A DNA stretch of 35,829 nucleotides from Synergistaceae bacterium (GCA_031269245.1 JAISZL010000060.1:1-35829), one strand, 5' to 3'. Positions 8,253 to 16,453 are shown, counted from the first letter of the stretch. The notes: generated by a model not told the origin, from the sequence alone. Made by a program: numbers and translations.

Positions 8253-9365
8253 TTAATCGTCAGATTGTGTCAAGCGCGCGAAAAATATCTTGTCCACGTA
8301 TTCGGAGGTCGCGGCCGCCAGCATCGCCGGGTAGAGCGGGCGGAACGCGATGGTGTCCCCTGGCCTGTACCCCCCTTCGTGGTGCCGCAGGGAATCCGCG
8401 TCCGTGACGTCCACTATCAGATGGTCGCTCGACGCGGTCACGATGTGGACGTCGTCCCTCAGCGGCTCGATCCTGTCGACGTTCACGTCCTGGCGGCCGA
8501 TCCCCAGGAGCGCGCGTTTCCTCACGCCTCTGTCGATGAAGACCGGCCTCTCCCCGAACGACTGCATTCCTATCTCGCCGCTCGGCACGCTCGGTTTGTG
8601 CTTGCATTCGACCACCTCCGCCACTATAGTCACGGCGCCGCGCTCCAGGTATGGTATCTCACGGTCAAACGCCGTATCCATACCGAGCAGCGCGCCCTCG
8701 CATACGCGCAGTTGGTTGACCTGGCGCGGCGCGTTCCCCTCCTCCACAACCTTGAGGCAACACGTGCCGCCGGCGCTGACCACCGGCAACTCGCAGTCCA
8801 GCGAGTCCTGGAGCATGTCCCTGTACGACACGAGCCTCTCCAGGTTCTCGCGTGACGGCAGGAGACCAGACGCGCATGCGAAATTCGCTGCCACCCCGAC
8901 GATCCTGACCCCTCCCCTCAGGCCGGCGAAGTACTCGGAGGCGTGAGGCAGCTCCCTCGGCCAAAAGCCCTCGCGCAGGTCTCCGACGTCGATCATCAGG
9001 AGGACCTCGCGCGTCAGGCCCGCGCTCGCGCATATCTCATCCAAGCGCCTGACGGTCTCCGGCTCCGACTGCAGGGACACGTCGCAGACGCAAGACACGT
9101 CCTCGAGCTCCGAGGGCATCGCTATCCTCATGAGCTGGCGCGGCGCGGCGAGACCGGACTCCTGGATCTTCCGCAGGTTGCGCAGCCTGCTGTCGGCCAC
9201 GCCCTTGAAGCCCCCTTCGCTGTAGAGGACGGCGAGCCTAGAATCACCCGCGAGGCCCTTGGTCACGCCCCAAACGTCGATCCCCGCGCTCCCGCACATG
9301 TCCGCGATGACGCGCACGTTGTTCAGCACCTTGTCCCTGTCTATCAGCATGACGGGGTATCTCAT
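8253..9365 (-). CDS. Alanine/ornithine racemase-type PLP enzyme
   Basis: The protein is 370 residues with an N-terminal alanine-racemase-like barrel. K36 in VWGVTKGLAGD is the expected PLP lysine, matching the VxKGxxG motif of ornithine racemase (Orr) and related family members. The segment GVRIVGVAANFACASG and the phosphate-binding SAGGTCCLKV follow. A small C-terminal beta domain ends the protein. It probably interconverts L- and D-forms of an amino acid such as ornithine, as used in fermentative ornithine or lysine degradation; the exact substrate is not visible. The start is ATG at 9365. It is the last gene of a three-gene minus-strand run with two membrane proteins, and no other ornithine-pathway gene is in the window. 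Confidence 0.82.
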   Translation of the reverse strand: MRYPVMLIDRDKVLNNVRVIADMCGSAGIDVWGVTKGLAGDSRLAVLYSEGGFKGVADSRLRNLRKIQESGLAAPRQLMRIAMPSELEDVSCVCDVSLQSEPETVRRLDEICASAGLTREVLLMIDVGDLREGFWPRELPHASEYFAGLRGGVRIVGVAANFACASGLLPSRENLERLVSYRDMLQDSLDCELPVVSAGGTCCLKVVEEGNAPRQVNQLRVCEGALLGMDTAFDREIPYLERGAVTIVAEVVECKHKPSVPSGEIGMQSFGERPVFIDRGVRKRALLGIGRQDVNVDRIEPLRDDVHIVTASSDHLIVDVTDADSLRHHEGGYRPGDTIAFRPLYPAMLAAATSEYVDKIFFARLTQSDD

Positions 9366-9395
9366 GAGTCCAGCCGCCCTTCGCGAATCCCTAAG

Positions 9396-9596
9396 TCAGA
9401 GCTTGATGGCCGCCATAACCACCACTTGCGCCGCGAACACTATGATCGTGATGCTCAGGCAGAGCACCCGCCAGTCGTAGCGTATATCCCTGCGCATCCC
9501 CGCTCCGCGTATCACAGCGGCGGAGATCGCCCCGGACAGGAGGGATACGACGGCGATTTTAAGCGCCTCCAGCGCCACGCCAGCATCGATCGTCAT
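9396..9596 (-). CDS. Small membrane protein, 66 residues
   Basis: The protein has two hydrophobic segments, ALEAL..AVVSLLSGAISAAVI (about residues 8-27) and RVLCLSITIIVFAAQVVVMA (about 44-63), joined by a basic loop, so it probably forms a helical hairpin in the inner membrane. I do not recognise a family. The ATG at 9596 is five bases after the stop of the 288-residue membrane protein and 30 bases before the racemase start on the same strand, which argues for a real co-transcribed gene. A GGCGGGGG stretch before the start can serve as ribosome binding site. Confidence 0.65.
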   Translation of the reverse strand: MTIDAGVALEALKIAVVSLLSGAISAAVIRGAGMRRDIRYDWRVLCLSITIIVFAAQVVVMAAIKL

Positions 9597-9601
9597 GAGG
9601 A

Positions 9602-10468
9602 TCAGCCCCCGCCTCCGGCGGCCTCCACGGCAGCCTCCATCCTCAACGTCCCGCTGTTCATGTCGTCGGGCCCGCTGTACGACCTCCTGACCAGCTCGTT
9701 GCCCGCGCTCATCCACACTTTTTTGACGTACTCCCCCTCCGGCGTCAGGACGCCCTGCGACGCGTGAAACGCCCCGTTCGAAAGGAGCCTGAACGCGATG
9801 CTTCCCACCGCGTTCAGCACTATCTGATCGTGCGCCAATCCCTGCGTCTTAACCAGCTTCCTCATCAGCTCCTCGTTCCTCAGATAGGCGTATACCGGCT
9901 GCCACAGAACCTCCATCGCGCTGCTCGCGCCGTGCCGGCCCCTGATCATGTTCATGAACTCGCCGAGCGCCGCGAGGCACAGCGTGGAGTCGTCCAGCTC
10001 GACCGTTATGTCGGAGGCATCACCCTCCGGCTGAGGCATGGAGACTATCATGTAAGCCGCCGCGTAAGAGAGTGCCGCCCACACCGCCTCAGCCAACAGC
10101 ATGAAGACGGCGTACATGGACGCGAGCGGAGCCGAGCCCGTCACCATTCGGTACGGCGTGACGAAGAAAAGCGATGCGGTGGCGTAGTGGAAAGCCGACC
10201 CAAAGAGCGCTCCCCCGCCGTAAAGAGGCTCGCCGGACACCAAAAAACGAACGATCATCGCGGGCAGCAGGTTGACGACCGCCGCGCACATATAAACGAG
10301 CAATTGAACGGAGAGCATCGGCACGGACAGATCCGCGGCGTTGAACCCCGTCCCAGCGGATTTCAGATTCAGTTGGTGCAGCACATACGCCAAGAGGGCA
10401 CACAAAGACGACTCCAGCGCGAAAATCAAAGAGCGTTTAAGGTGCGCATTGTAAGGCAACGAAGTCAT
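9602..10468 (-). CDS. Uncharacterised membrane protein, 288 residues
   Basis: The first 150 residues hold about four or five hydrophobic helices (for example SLIFALESSLCALLAYVL, MLSVQLLVYMCAAVVNLL and AVFMLLAEAVWAALSYAAAY). Residues 160-288 are soluble and acidic, beginning after SMPQPEGDASDITVEL, with no motif that I know. The protein is probably an inner membrane protein with a cytosolic tail. The start is ATG at 10468. It is the first gene of a tight cluster with a 66-residue membrane protein and the PLP racemase, so a role in handling the racemase substrate or product is possible but unproven. Confidence 0.7.
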   Translation of the reverse strand: MTSLPYNAHLKRSLIFALESSLCALLAYVLHQLNLKSAGTGFNAADLSVPMLSVQLLVYMCAAVVNLLPAMIVRFLVSGEPLYGGGALFGSAFHYATASLFFVTPYRMVTGSAPLASMYAVFMLLAEAVWAALSYAAAYMIVSMPQPEGDASDITVELDDSTLCLAALGEFMNMIRGRHGASSAMEVLWQPVYAYLRNEELMRKLVKTQGLAHDQIVLNAVGSIAFRLLSNGAFHASQGVLTPEGEYVKKVWMSAGNELVRRSYSGPDDMNSGTLRMEAAVEAAGGGG

Positions 10469-10670
10469 ACCTCATCTTACCAAATATTATAAAAAAAATA
10501 AACGCCATTTGAAATTTTCCCAGCGCCTGCGATATCAAAAATGAGAGACCTCATTCGAGTTCAGCGCTACTATACCACAAATCACCTCTCGAGGCGGCGG
10601 AAAAATTTTTTGCGTTTTATGTTAGAATACGGGTATTAAGCGAAATAAAAACGTTATGGGGGAATGAGCG

Positions 10671-11123
10671 ATGGCAATGCCGATGCAGATAAGCCTTGAA
10701 GAGGTCATCACTATGCTGCTCTCGAGGGTGGAGTCTCTCTCGATGAACGACGAGAACAACAAGACGCGATTTAACATAGCGCTGAGGGTCCTCTATAAGA
10801 AGGGGCTGATCTCCGACCAGGAGATCAAGGACTCCGTCCGCGAGGAGCACCGGATGCTGAAGGAGCTGGGCATGATCCAGGAGGAGCCGGGCAGCGAGGT
10901 CGTGGACGCCGTGACGGACAACATCCTCCAGTGGGCGCGGGGCGACGTGCCAGCGATAAAGCGCGCGATGGACGAGTACGAGAAGAAGATCAAGGAGTAC
11001 GCGCGCGAGGAGGCGCGGAAGTCATCCCTCACCGTGGCCTCCCCGGAGGTGCTGCACCAGCTCGACAGGCTGTCGCCGCCCCCAGGCTCCGGCAGCCGTG
11101 GGGGGAGCAAGCTGATAATCTAG
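10671..11123 (+). CDS. Conserved-looking hypothetical protein, 150 residues
   Basis: The protein is small, charged and helix-rich, with no membrane segment or signal peptide. Helices include ISLEEVITMLLSRVESL and a likely coiled coil around KRAMDEYEKKIKEYAREEAR. The last 20 residues are Pro/Gly/Ser-rich and probably disordered. I do not recognise a family. The start is ATG at 10671, with a GGGGGAA stretch upstream; a second ATG two codons later is possible. The CapD-like gene follows 27 bases after its stop on the same strand, so they may share a transcript. Confidence 0.7.
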   Translation: MAMPMQISLEEVITMLLSRVESLSMNDENNKTRFNIALRVLYKKGLISDQEIKDSVREEHRMLKELGMIQEEPGSEVVDAVTDNILQWARGDVPAIKRAMDEYEKKIKEYAREEARKSSLTVASPEVLHQLDRLSPPPGSGSRGGSKLII

Positions 11124-11150
11124 CGGCTCTTGGCTTCGGGGGATGCCGCG

Positions 11151-12986
11151 TTGAGGGGAAAATTCGCCGGTCTCTGGCTCAGGATGGCGTCGCGCAACAG
11201 GCACGTCTTAGCCGTCGATCTGTTGCTGCTGGCCGCGGCGGTCTACACGGGCTTCGCGCTGCGACTCACGCTCATGGTGTCCCCGCCGTATAGAGGGGAG
11301 ATGCTGCGCATGGCGGCGGTCTACCCCGCGTGCGTGACGTTTATGCTGTGGCTCATGGGGATATACAGGGTCCACTGGCCGCAGGCGAGCGTGGAGGAGT
11401 ACGCGCGCCTTACGAGGGCTTACGTCTTCGGGAGCGCGCTCTTTTTGTGCGTCAACCTCTTCTCGAGCTTCCTCCGCATACCGAGGACGTCCTTAGCGAT
11501 AACGCTGTTCGCCGGGCTGATATTCATCGGGGCGGCGCGCGCGTCGTGGCGGTTGGCGGAGTTCTCCGTCCCGCCCGGCGACGCGCCCGGCGCCAGGCGG
11601 AAGAACGCGATAATAATCGGCGCCGGCGAGGCCGGCGCTTTTATCGCCCGCGACCTTCAGCGGCGGGGCTCTGACCTCTCGACGGTCGGCTTTATCGACG
11701 ACGACCCTAGGAAACAGGGCAGGGCGATAGCCGGTCTGCCGGTGCTCGGCGGCGACAACGAACTCGTCAGGATAGCCGCCAGGAAGGACGTGAAGGTGGC
11801 GCTGATCGCCATTCCCTCGGCCGGCGGCGCCAAGGTGAGGAAGTATCTCGACGCGCTGGCCGGTCTCAGCATCGACGTCCGGGTGCTCCCCAGCATGAGG
11901 GAGCTCGCGGGCGGCATGATAGAGGCCGGCAGGATGAGGCCGGTGGAGCTCCAGGACCTGCTGCGGCGCGAGCCGATCCACCTGGACGAGGCACAGATCG
12001 AGACGGCCATCTCGGGCAAGAGGGTATTGGTGACCGGAGCCGGCGGGTCCATCGGCAGCGAGATCTGCGTCCAGATAGCGGCCCACTCCCCCTCCGAGCT
12101 GATAGCCCTGGGGCACGGCGAGCAGTCCATATACTGCCTGCTCGCCAAGCTGAACGAGTCCGGAGTGTCCATCCCCTGCCGCCCGATAATCGCGGACATC
12201 GCCGACGCGCGCGCCGTCGAGGACGCTTTCGAGAGGCACCAGCCCGACCTGGTGTTCCACGCGGCGGCGCACAAGCACGTGCCGCTGATGGAGGAGAACC
12301 CGCGCGAGGCACTGAGGGTGAACGCGCTCGGCACGTGGACGGCGGCCGACGCTGCCGGCAGGCTCGGAGCCGAGAGGTTCGTCATGATATCGACGGACAA
12401 GGCTGTCCACCCGTCGAGCGTGATGGGAGCCACAAAGCGCATAGCGGAGCGATTGCTGCGCAACGCGCAGGAGTCGCACCCCGGCACGAGGTTCATAGCC
12501 GTCAGGTTCGGCAACGTCCTGGGCAGCAGGGGAAGCGTCGTCCCCCTCTTCGAGAGGCAGATAGCGCGCGGCGGCCCCGTCACCGTCACGCACCCGGACA
12601 TGCGCAGGTACTTCATGCTGATACCGGAGGCCGTCAGCCTGGTGCTGCAAGCCGCAACGATGGGATGCGGCGGCGAGCTCTACGTGCTGGACATGGGAGA
12701 GCCGGTCAACATCGCGGAGATGGCGGAGATGCTGATACGGCTCCACGGCCATGAGCCGCACGCCGACATCGGGATAGAGTTCACCGGAGTCAGGCCCGGG
12801 GAGAAGCTGTTCGAGGAGCTGTTCTACGACCCCGCTCACGTCGACAGGACGAGCCACGACAAGATTTTCCTCTCCGCGCTCAATCGCGAAAAGGAGAACC
12901 TGATACGCGACGTTGAGGGCATCTTAGGCGCTCGCCTCGGCGATGCCGCACTCCGCGACGCGATATTCTCCCTGGCCAGGGGGTAA
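11151..12986 (+). CDS. Membrane-bound nucleotide-sugar 4,6-dehydratase/epimerase (CapD/PglF/FlaA1-like)
   Basis: The protein is about 611 residues. Four N-terminal hydrophobic segments (first 130 residues) are followed by a CoA-binding-like Rossmann domain (IIIGAGEAGAFIARDL) and a C-terminal extended SDR domain starting VLVTGAGGSIGSEI. The active-site region is ISTDKAVHPSSVMGATKR, where Met takes the place of the usual SDR Tyr, as in PglF-type UDP-HexNAc 4,6-dehydratases. The motif GVRPGEKLFEEL is also typical. These enzymes start synthesis of bacillosamine-like or other deoxy sugars for capsule, O-antigen or flagellin glycans. I placed the start at TTG 11151, after GGGGGAT; TTG 11130 or ATG 11184 are alternatives. 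No glycosyltransferases are adjacent. Confidence 0.9.
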   Translation: MRGKFAGLWLRMASRNRHVLAVDLLLLAAAVYTGFALRLTLMVSPPYRGEMLRMAAVYPACVTFMLWLMGIYRVHWPQASVEEYARLTRAYVFGSALFLCVNLFSSFLRIPRTSLAITLFAGLIFIGAARASWRLAEFSVPPGDAPGARRKNAIIIGAGEAGAFIARDLQRRGSDLSTVGFIDDDPRKQGRAIAGLPVLGGDNELVRIAARKDVKVALIAIPSAGGAKVRKYLDALAGLSIDVRVLPSMRELAGGMIEAGRMRPVELQDLLRREPIHLDEAQIETAISGKRVLVTGAGGSIGSEICVQIAAHSPSELIALGHGEQSIYCLLAKLNESGVSIPCRPIIADIADARAVEDAFERHQPDLVFHAAAHKHVPLMEENPREALRVNALGTWTAADAAGRLGAERFVMISTDKAVHPSSVMGATKRIAERLLRNAQESHPGTRFIAVRFGNVLGSRGSVVPLFERQIARGGPVTVTHPDMRRYFMLIPEAVSLVLQAATMGCGGELYVLDMGEPVNIAEMAEMLIRLHGHEPHADIGIEFTGVRPGEKLFEELFYDPAHVDRTSHDKIFLSALNREKENLIRDVEGILGARLGDAALRDAIFSLARG

Positions 12987-13063
12987 CGCGGCCCGCCGCG
13001 CAATGACCGCTGAGGACAGCCGCATTGGATCTCCGCCGTGGCTGTCGGACGTTTCGAATTTTT

Positions 13064-13080
13064 GGAGCCTTTGAGGCTCC
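13064..13080. other. Short perfect hairpin between convergent genes
   Basis: GGAGCC, a five-base loop and GGCTCC sit between the CapD-like gene and the convergent trans-sulfuration gene. Neither strand has a T tract after the stem, so it is not a classic intrinsic terminator, though its position suggests a 3' end role. Confidence 0.4.
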
Positions 13081-13084
13081 GGGG

Positions 13085-14239
13085 TCATCTGAGCGATGAT
13101 TTGAACGCGAGCTCCAGATCCTCCTCGATGTCCTCCAGACCCTCGACGCCTATGGCGAGCCTCACCAACCTCTCCGATATGCCCATCTCCGCCCTCATCT
13201 CCGGGGGTATAGACGCGTGCGACATGGTGGCGGGGTGACACGCCATGGACTCGATGGAACCCAGGCTCTCCGCCGGGGTTATCACGCGCAGCGCGGAGAA
13301 AAACGTCTTAATGTCGTATTTCTCGTTCAGGTCAAACGACAGCAGGGCGCCGGACCCGCTCGCCTGCTTTGACTGAAGCGAGTGACCAGGGTCGCTCTCC
13401 AGCCCCGGATAATACACCCTGTCCGCGCCGTTGTGCCGCTCGAGCCAGCGGGCCACGGAGAGCGCGCCCTCCGTCTCGCGGTCCATCCTGAGCGCGAGCG
13501 TCTTGATCCCCCGTATCAACAGATACGAGTCGAACGGCGAGAGGACTCCGCCGGTTGACTTCTGGATCGCCAGAAACCGTTCGGCGAGCTGGTCACTGTT
13601 CATCACGACCAGCCCCGAGAGGACGTCATTGTGCCCGGACAGATATTTCGTGGCGCTGTGCACGACTATGTCAGCGCCGAGCGTGAGAGGGCGCTGGAAA
13701 TACGGGGTGAGAAACGTGTTGTCGGCGATCACCAGAGCGCCGTTGCGATGAGCTATCCTGGACACCTCCGCTATGTCGGAGACGCGCATCAGGGGGTTCG
13801 TCGGCGTCTCGAGCAGCACCGCCTTGGTGCGGTCGGCGAACGCCCTCTCGAATGCGGTAAGGTCCCCCGTGTCCGCGACGCGCCAGGAGACGCCGAAACT
13901 CTTGAGATGGGAGTCCAGCAGACGAAACGTCCCGCCGTACAGGTCCTTCGGGATGAGGATCTCGTCACCCGATTCGAAGAGGAAGAAGAGCGCGGTGATG
14001 GCGGCCATCCCCGACGAAAACGCGAACCCGTGCCGCCCCTCCTCCATCACCGCTATCTGCCTCTCGAGCGCCCGCCTGGTCGGGTTCACCGAGCGGCTGT
14101 AGTCGTATGGCGGCTCAACCCCGAGCTCTCCCTGCCGATACGTCGTGGTCTGATATATCGGGACGGTGAGGGAACCGCTAAGGTCGTCGCCGCAGCGGGC
14201 ACCATGCACCAGCAATGTCTCGAATTTTTCCTTTGTCAT
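13085..14239 (-). CDS. Trans-sulfuration PLP enzyme (cystathionine gamma-synthase/lyase family)
   Basis: The protein is 384 residues, the usual length of the Cys/Met metabolism PLP family. The PLP lysine is K198 in VVHSATKYLSGHND. Other family marks are YSRSVNPTRRALE, FSSGMAAI, LIPKDLYGGT, ETPTNPL, IADNTFLTPYFQRPL and the C-terminal SLGSIESMACHPATMSHASIP. It could be cystathionine gamma-lyase, gamma-synthase, beta-lyase or methionine gamma-lyase; the sequence alone does not settle this. The start is ATG at 14239. A strong promoter lies about 260 bases upstream, leaving a long leader with a possible upstream ORF. Confidence 0.9.
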   Translation of the reverse strand: MTKEKFETLLVHGARCGDDLSGSLTVPIYQTTTYRQGELGVEPPYDYSRSVNPTRRALERQIAVMEEGRHGFAFSSGMAAITALFFLFESGDEILIPKDLYGGTFRLLDSHLKSFGVSWRVADTGDLTAFERAFADRTKAVLLETPTNPLMRVSDIAEVSRIAHRNGALVIADNTFLTPYFQRPLTLGADIVVHSATKYLSGHNDVLSGLVVMNSDQLAERFLAIQKSTGGVLSPFDSYLLIRGIKTLALRMDRETEGALSVARWLERHNGADRVYYPGLESDPGHSLQSKQASGSGALLSFDLNEKYDIKTFFSALRVITPAESLGSIESMACHPATMSHASIPPEMRAEMGISERLVRLAIGVEGLEDIEEDLELAFKSSLR

Positions 14240-14245
14240 ATCGAT

Positions 14246-14461
14246 TCACCCGCCAACCGTATAAAATTTTTTCAACGCGCGCATACGCAAGGCCCAAACG
14301 CACAGATGCCGCGCCCCTCTTGTCGTTCGTTGAAAATCGAAGATAAAGATCCGTCCCGCCGCGCAAGGCGGACATTCGCCGCTCAAGAGGAGAGACAAGG
14401 CATTCGAAGGGTCGAAAAAGGCTGGCGATAACGAGAGATACGACGAGGCCGCATGAGCCAT
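14246..14461 (-). CDS. Possible upstream ORF in the trans-sulfuration gene leader
   Basis: A 71-codon frame begins ATG at 14461 and stops TGA at 14248-14246, six bases before the trans-sulfuration gene start. AAAGGAG lies just three bases before this ATG, which is closer than ideal. The product contains ECPPC and HLCVW, so it has three Cys. It matches no family that I know. Its place wholly inside the leader, and its stop next to the main start, suggest a leader peptide or translational coupling, but chance is possible in GC-rich DNA. Confidence 0.3.
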   Translation of the reverse strand: MAHAASSYLSLSPAFFDPSNALSLLLSGECPPCAAGRIFIFDFQRTTRGARHLCVWALRMRALKKFYTVGG

Positions 14462-14497
14462 TGACTCCTTTACCCTATCATTCAAATATGATTGATC

Positions 14498-14526
14498 ATT
14501 CTATACACGCCGGCAGATATTGTCAA
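14498..14526 (-). promoter_or_regulatory. Strong sigma70-type promoter of the trans-sulfuration gene
   Basis: On the minus strand a perfect TTGACA (14526-14521) and TAGAAT (14503-14498) are separated by exactly 17 bases. The promoter faces the trans-sulfuration gene and predicts a leader of about 250 nucleotides. Confidence 0.7.
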
Positions 14527-14545
14527 CATGTCGGATTTTCCCTCA

Positions 14546-14585
14546 AACCGCGGACAAGACCTCGGGGCAGAGCCTGCGGTCTTGA
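14546..14585. repeat. 40-bp direct repeat, copy 1
   Basis: This segment is identical to 16395-16434 at 39 of 40 positions (A versus T at 14554/16403), in the same orientation. It contains a hairpin with arms CAAGACC and GGTCTTG around GGGGCAGAGCC. The two copies flank the MATE gene. Confidence 0.85.
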
Positions 14586-14621
14586 TCCCCGGCTTTGGCA
14601 GTTAGAGAGATAGACAAGAAA

Positions 14622-14834
14622 TTATAAACGCTTGCGGTGCAAAGCCTCAGGAAAGATACCGTCTGACGCGGAGATCGTCCGCGTGCCGTCGATAAGGTAG
14701 TACGGCGAAGCGCCCTTCGTCTCGCGCATGAACGCGGCGCAGGCCACGCGGTTTTTGCCCACAGTATTGAGAAGGCCCGTGACAGAAGCAGGCGACAGCG
14801 CGAGATGCGGGTGCGCCTTCGACATCCATCTCAC
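14622..14834 (-). pseudogene. Fragment of an IS1634/IS4-like transposase
   Basis: The 70-codon frame contains LSPASVTGLLNTVGKNR, then a stretch ending YYLIDGTRTISASDG. This resembles the N-terminal half of IS1634-type DDE transposases (a helical LSPxSVSxLLxxVG segment, then yDxTxIxSxS around the first catalytic Asp). The frame stops soon after, and the rest of the transposase is absent. I read it as a decayed insertion-sequence remnant. The assignment is from pattern memory only. Confidence 0.5.
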
Positions 14835-14912
14835 TCAGGCGTTTTTGGGGCGCGGACCGCGGATCTAGGGGGCAAGGAGTCCCCGAAACCCGGATCCGCG
14901 CCCTTTTTTTTG
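14835..14912 (+). terminator. Long hairpin with T tract next to the transposase fragment
   Basis: GGGGCGCGGACC near 14838 can pair with GGATCCGCGCCC near 14892, and eight T follow on the plus strand. As an intrinsic terminator it would act on plus-strand transcription, yet the genes on both sides are on the minus strand. It may be part of the inserted element. Confidence 0.4.
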
Positions 14913-14957
14913 CGGCGCGAGCCAACCTCTCCCGTGCGTTGGGGAGGGCCGGTGAGG

Positions 14958-16283
14958 TCATTGTGGGGCGGCGGAGCGTTTTGACGCGTCCCAGCGCTTC
15001 ATCATCATGAAGAGTGCCAACGCGATTCCCGTGCATATCAGCTCCGAGACCGTAGGCGACAGCCATATCCCCGCAGCCCCGAACGCGCGCGGCATCGCGT
15101 GCAGCGTGACGGCTATCACGACGATTCCCCTGGCGGCCGAGAGCGCCACCCCGTAGGCCGGCCTCTCCACCGAAGAGAAATAGGATGCCAGCGTGACGTT
15201 GACTCCCACGAATATGAAGGATATCGCGTAAATCCTGAAGGCGCGGACCGTAGTGGAGTGGAGCGCCGCATCGTCAGCCGGGTCGATAAAGAGGGAGACG
15301 AACTCGCCGGTCAACATCTCCAAGCAGGCGAACCAGCCAACCCCGCAGACCACCGACGTCAAGATCGCGAGCTTGAGCAGCCGCCCGCACCGCGCGGAGT
15401 CGCCCCTGCCGTGGTGGAAGCTCGCCAGGGGGACCATCCCCTGGGCCACTCCGCTCACGGTCATGACCACGAGGGTCGCGGCGTAGGCCATGACGGTGTA
15501 GCCCGCGACACCACCCTCTCCGATGACGTCTATGATAGCGTTGTTGAAGAGGAATATCGCGGCGCCGACCGAGAGTTCCGTGACGAAATCGCCCATGCCG
15601 AGAGCGACGCCTCTTATCATGCACGACGGATCCGGCTTGAACTTGACGAACCCGAGCTTGGTCCGCCCCCACATGAAGTGGATAAAGAGCAGAAAGACGG
15701 AGAGCGCTTGCGCGATGCCGGTGGCGAGCGCCGCGCCCCTGACGCCCCAGCCGAACTTCATGACGAAGAGGTAGTCCAGCGCTACGTTGGATGCCCCGGC
15801 AACGGCTACCGACGCTGCGGCGAGTTTTGGATGCCCGTCGGCGCGCGCCATGACCTCCATGAAGTAGGCCATGACGAAGAACGCGCTGAAGGGTAATATC
15901 GCCCCGAGATAGCCCTCGACGTCCGGCATGAGGCTCTCCGTGGCGCCGAGCGCGGAGAATATCCGTCGCGCGAAGAACAGGGACGCCAGCGTCAGAACCA
16001 GGGAGAGGGAGAGCAGCGTGACGATGTTCGTCATGAACGCGTCCCGCGCCCGCGCGCTCTCCCCCCTGCCGAGGTATATCGAGACCACCGTGCTGACGCC
16101 CGCCGAGCAGAGCATCGACACGCCGAACAGGAAGTTGATGTACGGCATGGAGATATTGACGGCCGCGAGCGCCATCGGCCCCGCGGCGCGGGACACGAAA
16201 AACCCGTCCGCCATCGTGTAGAACGAGTAGAGCCACATCGCCACGACCGACGGTATGGCGTATCCGAAAAATTTTTTGCCCAT
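14958..16283 (-). CDS. MATE-family multidrug/Na+ antiporter
   Basis: The protein is 441 residues with about 12 membrane helices and the MatE domain twice. The N-terminal GYAIPSVVAMWLYSFYTMAD and FFVSRAAGPMALAAVNIS are typical MATE sequence (P in helix 1, then D/GFFVS.). A second MatE half begins near MIRGVALGMGDFVTELS. MATE pumps export cationic drugs or metabolites in exchange for Na+ or H+. The start is ATG at 16283 with GGGAGG upstream. It is divergent from a MerR-type regulator whose likely operator lies in its promoter, so drug-induced expression is expected. The cargo is unknown. Confidence 0.92.
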   Translation of the reverse strand: MGKKFFGYAIPSVVAMWLYSFYTMADGFFVSRAAGPMALAAVNISMPYINFLFGVSMLCSAGVSTVVSIYLGRGESARARDAFMTNIVTLLSLSLVLTLASLFFARRIFSALGATESLMPDVEGYLGAILPFSAFFVMAYFMEVMARADGHPKLAAASVAVAGASNVALDYLFVMKFGWGVRGAALATGIAQALSVFLLFIHFMWGRTKLGFVKFKPDPSCMIRGVALGMGDFVTELSVGAAIFLFNNAIIDVIGEGGVAGYTVMAYAATLVVMTVSGVAQGMVPLASFHHGRGDSARCGRLLKLAILTSVVCGVGWFACLEMLTGEFVSLFIDPADDAALHSTTVRAFRIYAISFIFVGVNVTLASYFSSVERPAYGVALSAARGIVVIAVTLHAMPRAFGAAGIWLSPTVSELICTGIALALFMMMKRWDASKRSAAPQ

Positions 16284-16343
16284 AACGCTCGCCTCCCGGC
16301 TCGCTTGAATGTTGTTTTGGCCGATTTAATCGGCTCTTTCTTA

Positions 16344-16374
16344 ATTCTAAAGATTGGTATAATACCAATGTCAA
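16344..16374 (-). promoter_or_regulatory. MerR-type promoter/operator of the MATE gene
   Basis: On the minus strand TTGACA (16374-16369) and TAGAAT (16349-16344) are separated by 19 bases. Between them is a perfect 17-bp palindrome, ATTGGTATAATACCAAT (16353-16369). A 19-bp spacer holding a dyad is the hallmark of promoters activated by MerR-family proteins through DNA twisting. The divergent regulator gene at 16454 is the obvious partner. Confidence 0.82.
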
Positions 16375-16394
16375 GCGTTTTTTTACAACTCGCG

Positions 16395-16434
16395 AACCGC
16401 GGTCAAGACCTCGGGGCAGAGCCTGCGGTCTTGA
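16395..16434. repeat. 40-bp direct repeat, copy 2
   Basis: Same orientation and 39/40 identical to 14546-14585. It sits between the MerR-type promoter and the regulator start. Its arms CAAGACC and GGTCTTG form a hairpin that would be in the 5' leader of the regulator transcript. Confidence 0.85.
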
Positions 16435-16453
16435 CTCTGAGCGGCCGGAGAGG

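Noticed and set aside
11493-12857. 454-codon minus-strand open frame
   Set aside because: Shadow of the CapD-like gene, with low-complexity composition and no motif.
14240-14497. SAM riboswitch in the trans-sulfuration gene leader
   Set aside because: The conserved S-box words are not found in the leader; no known riboswitch could be recognised.
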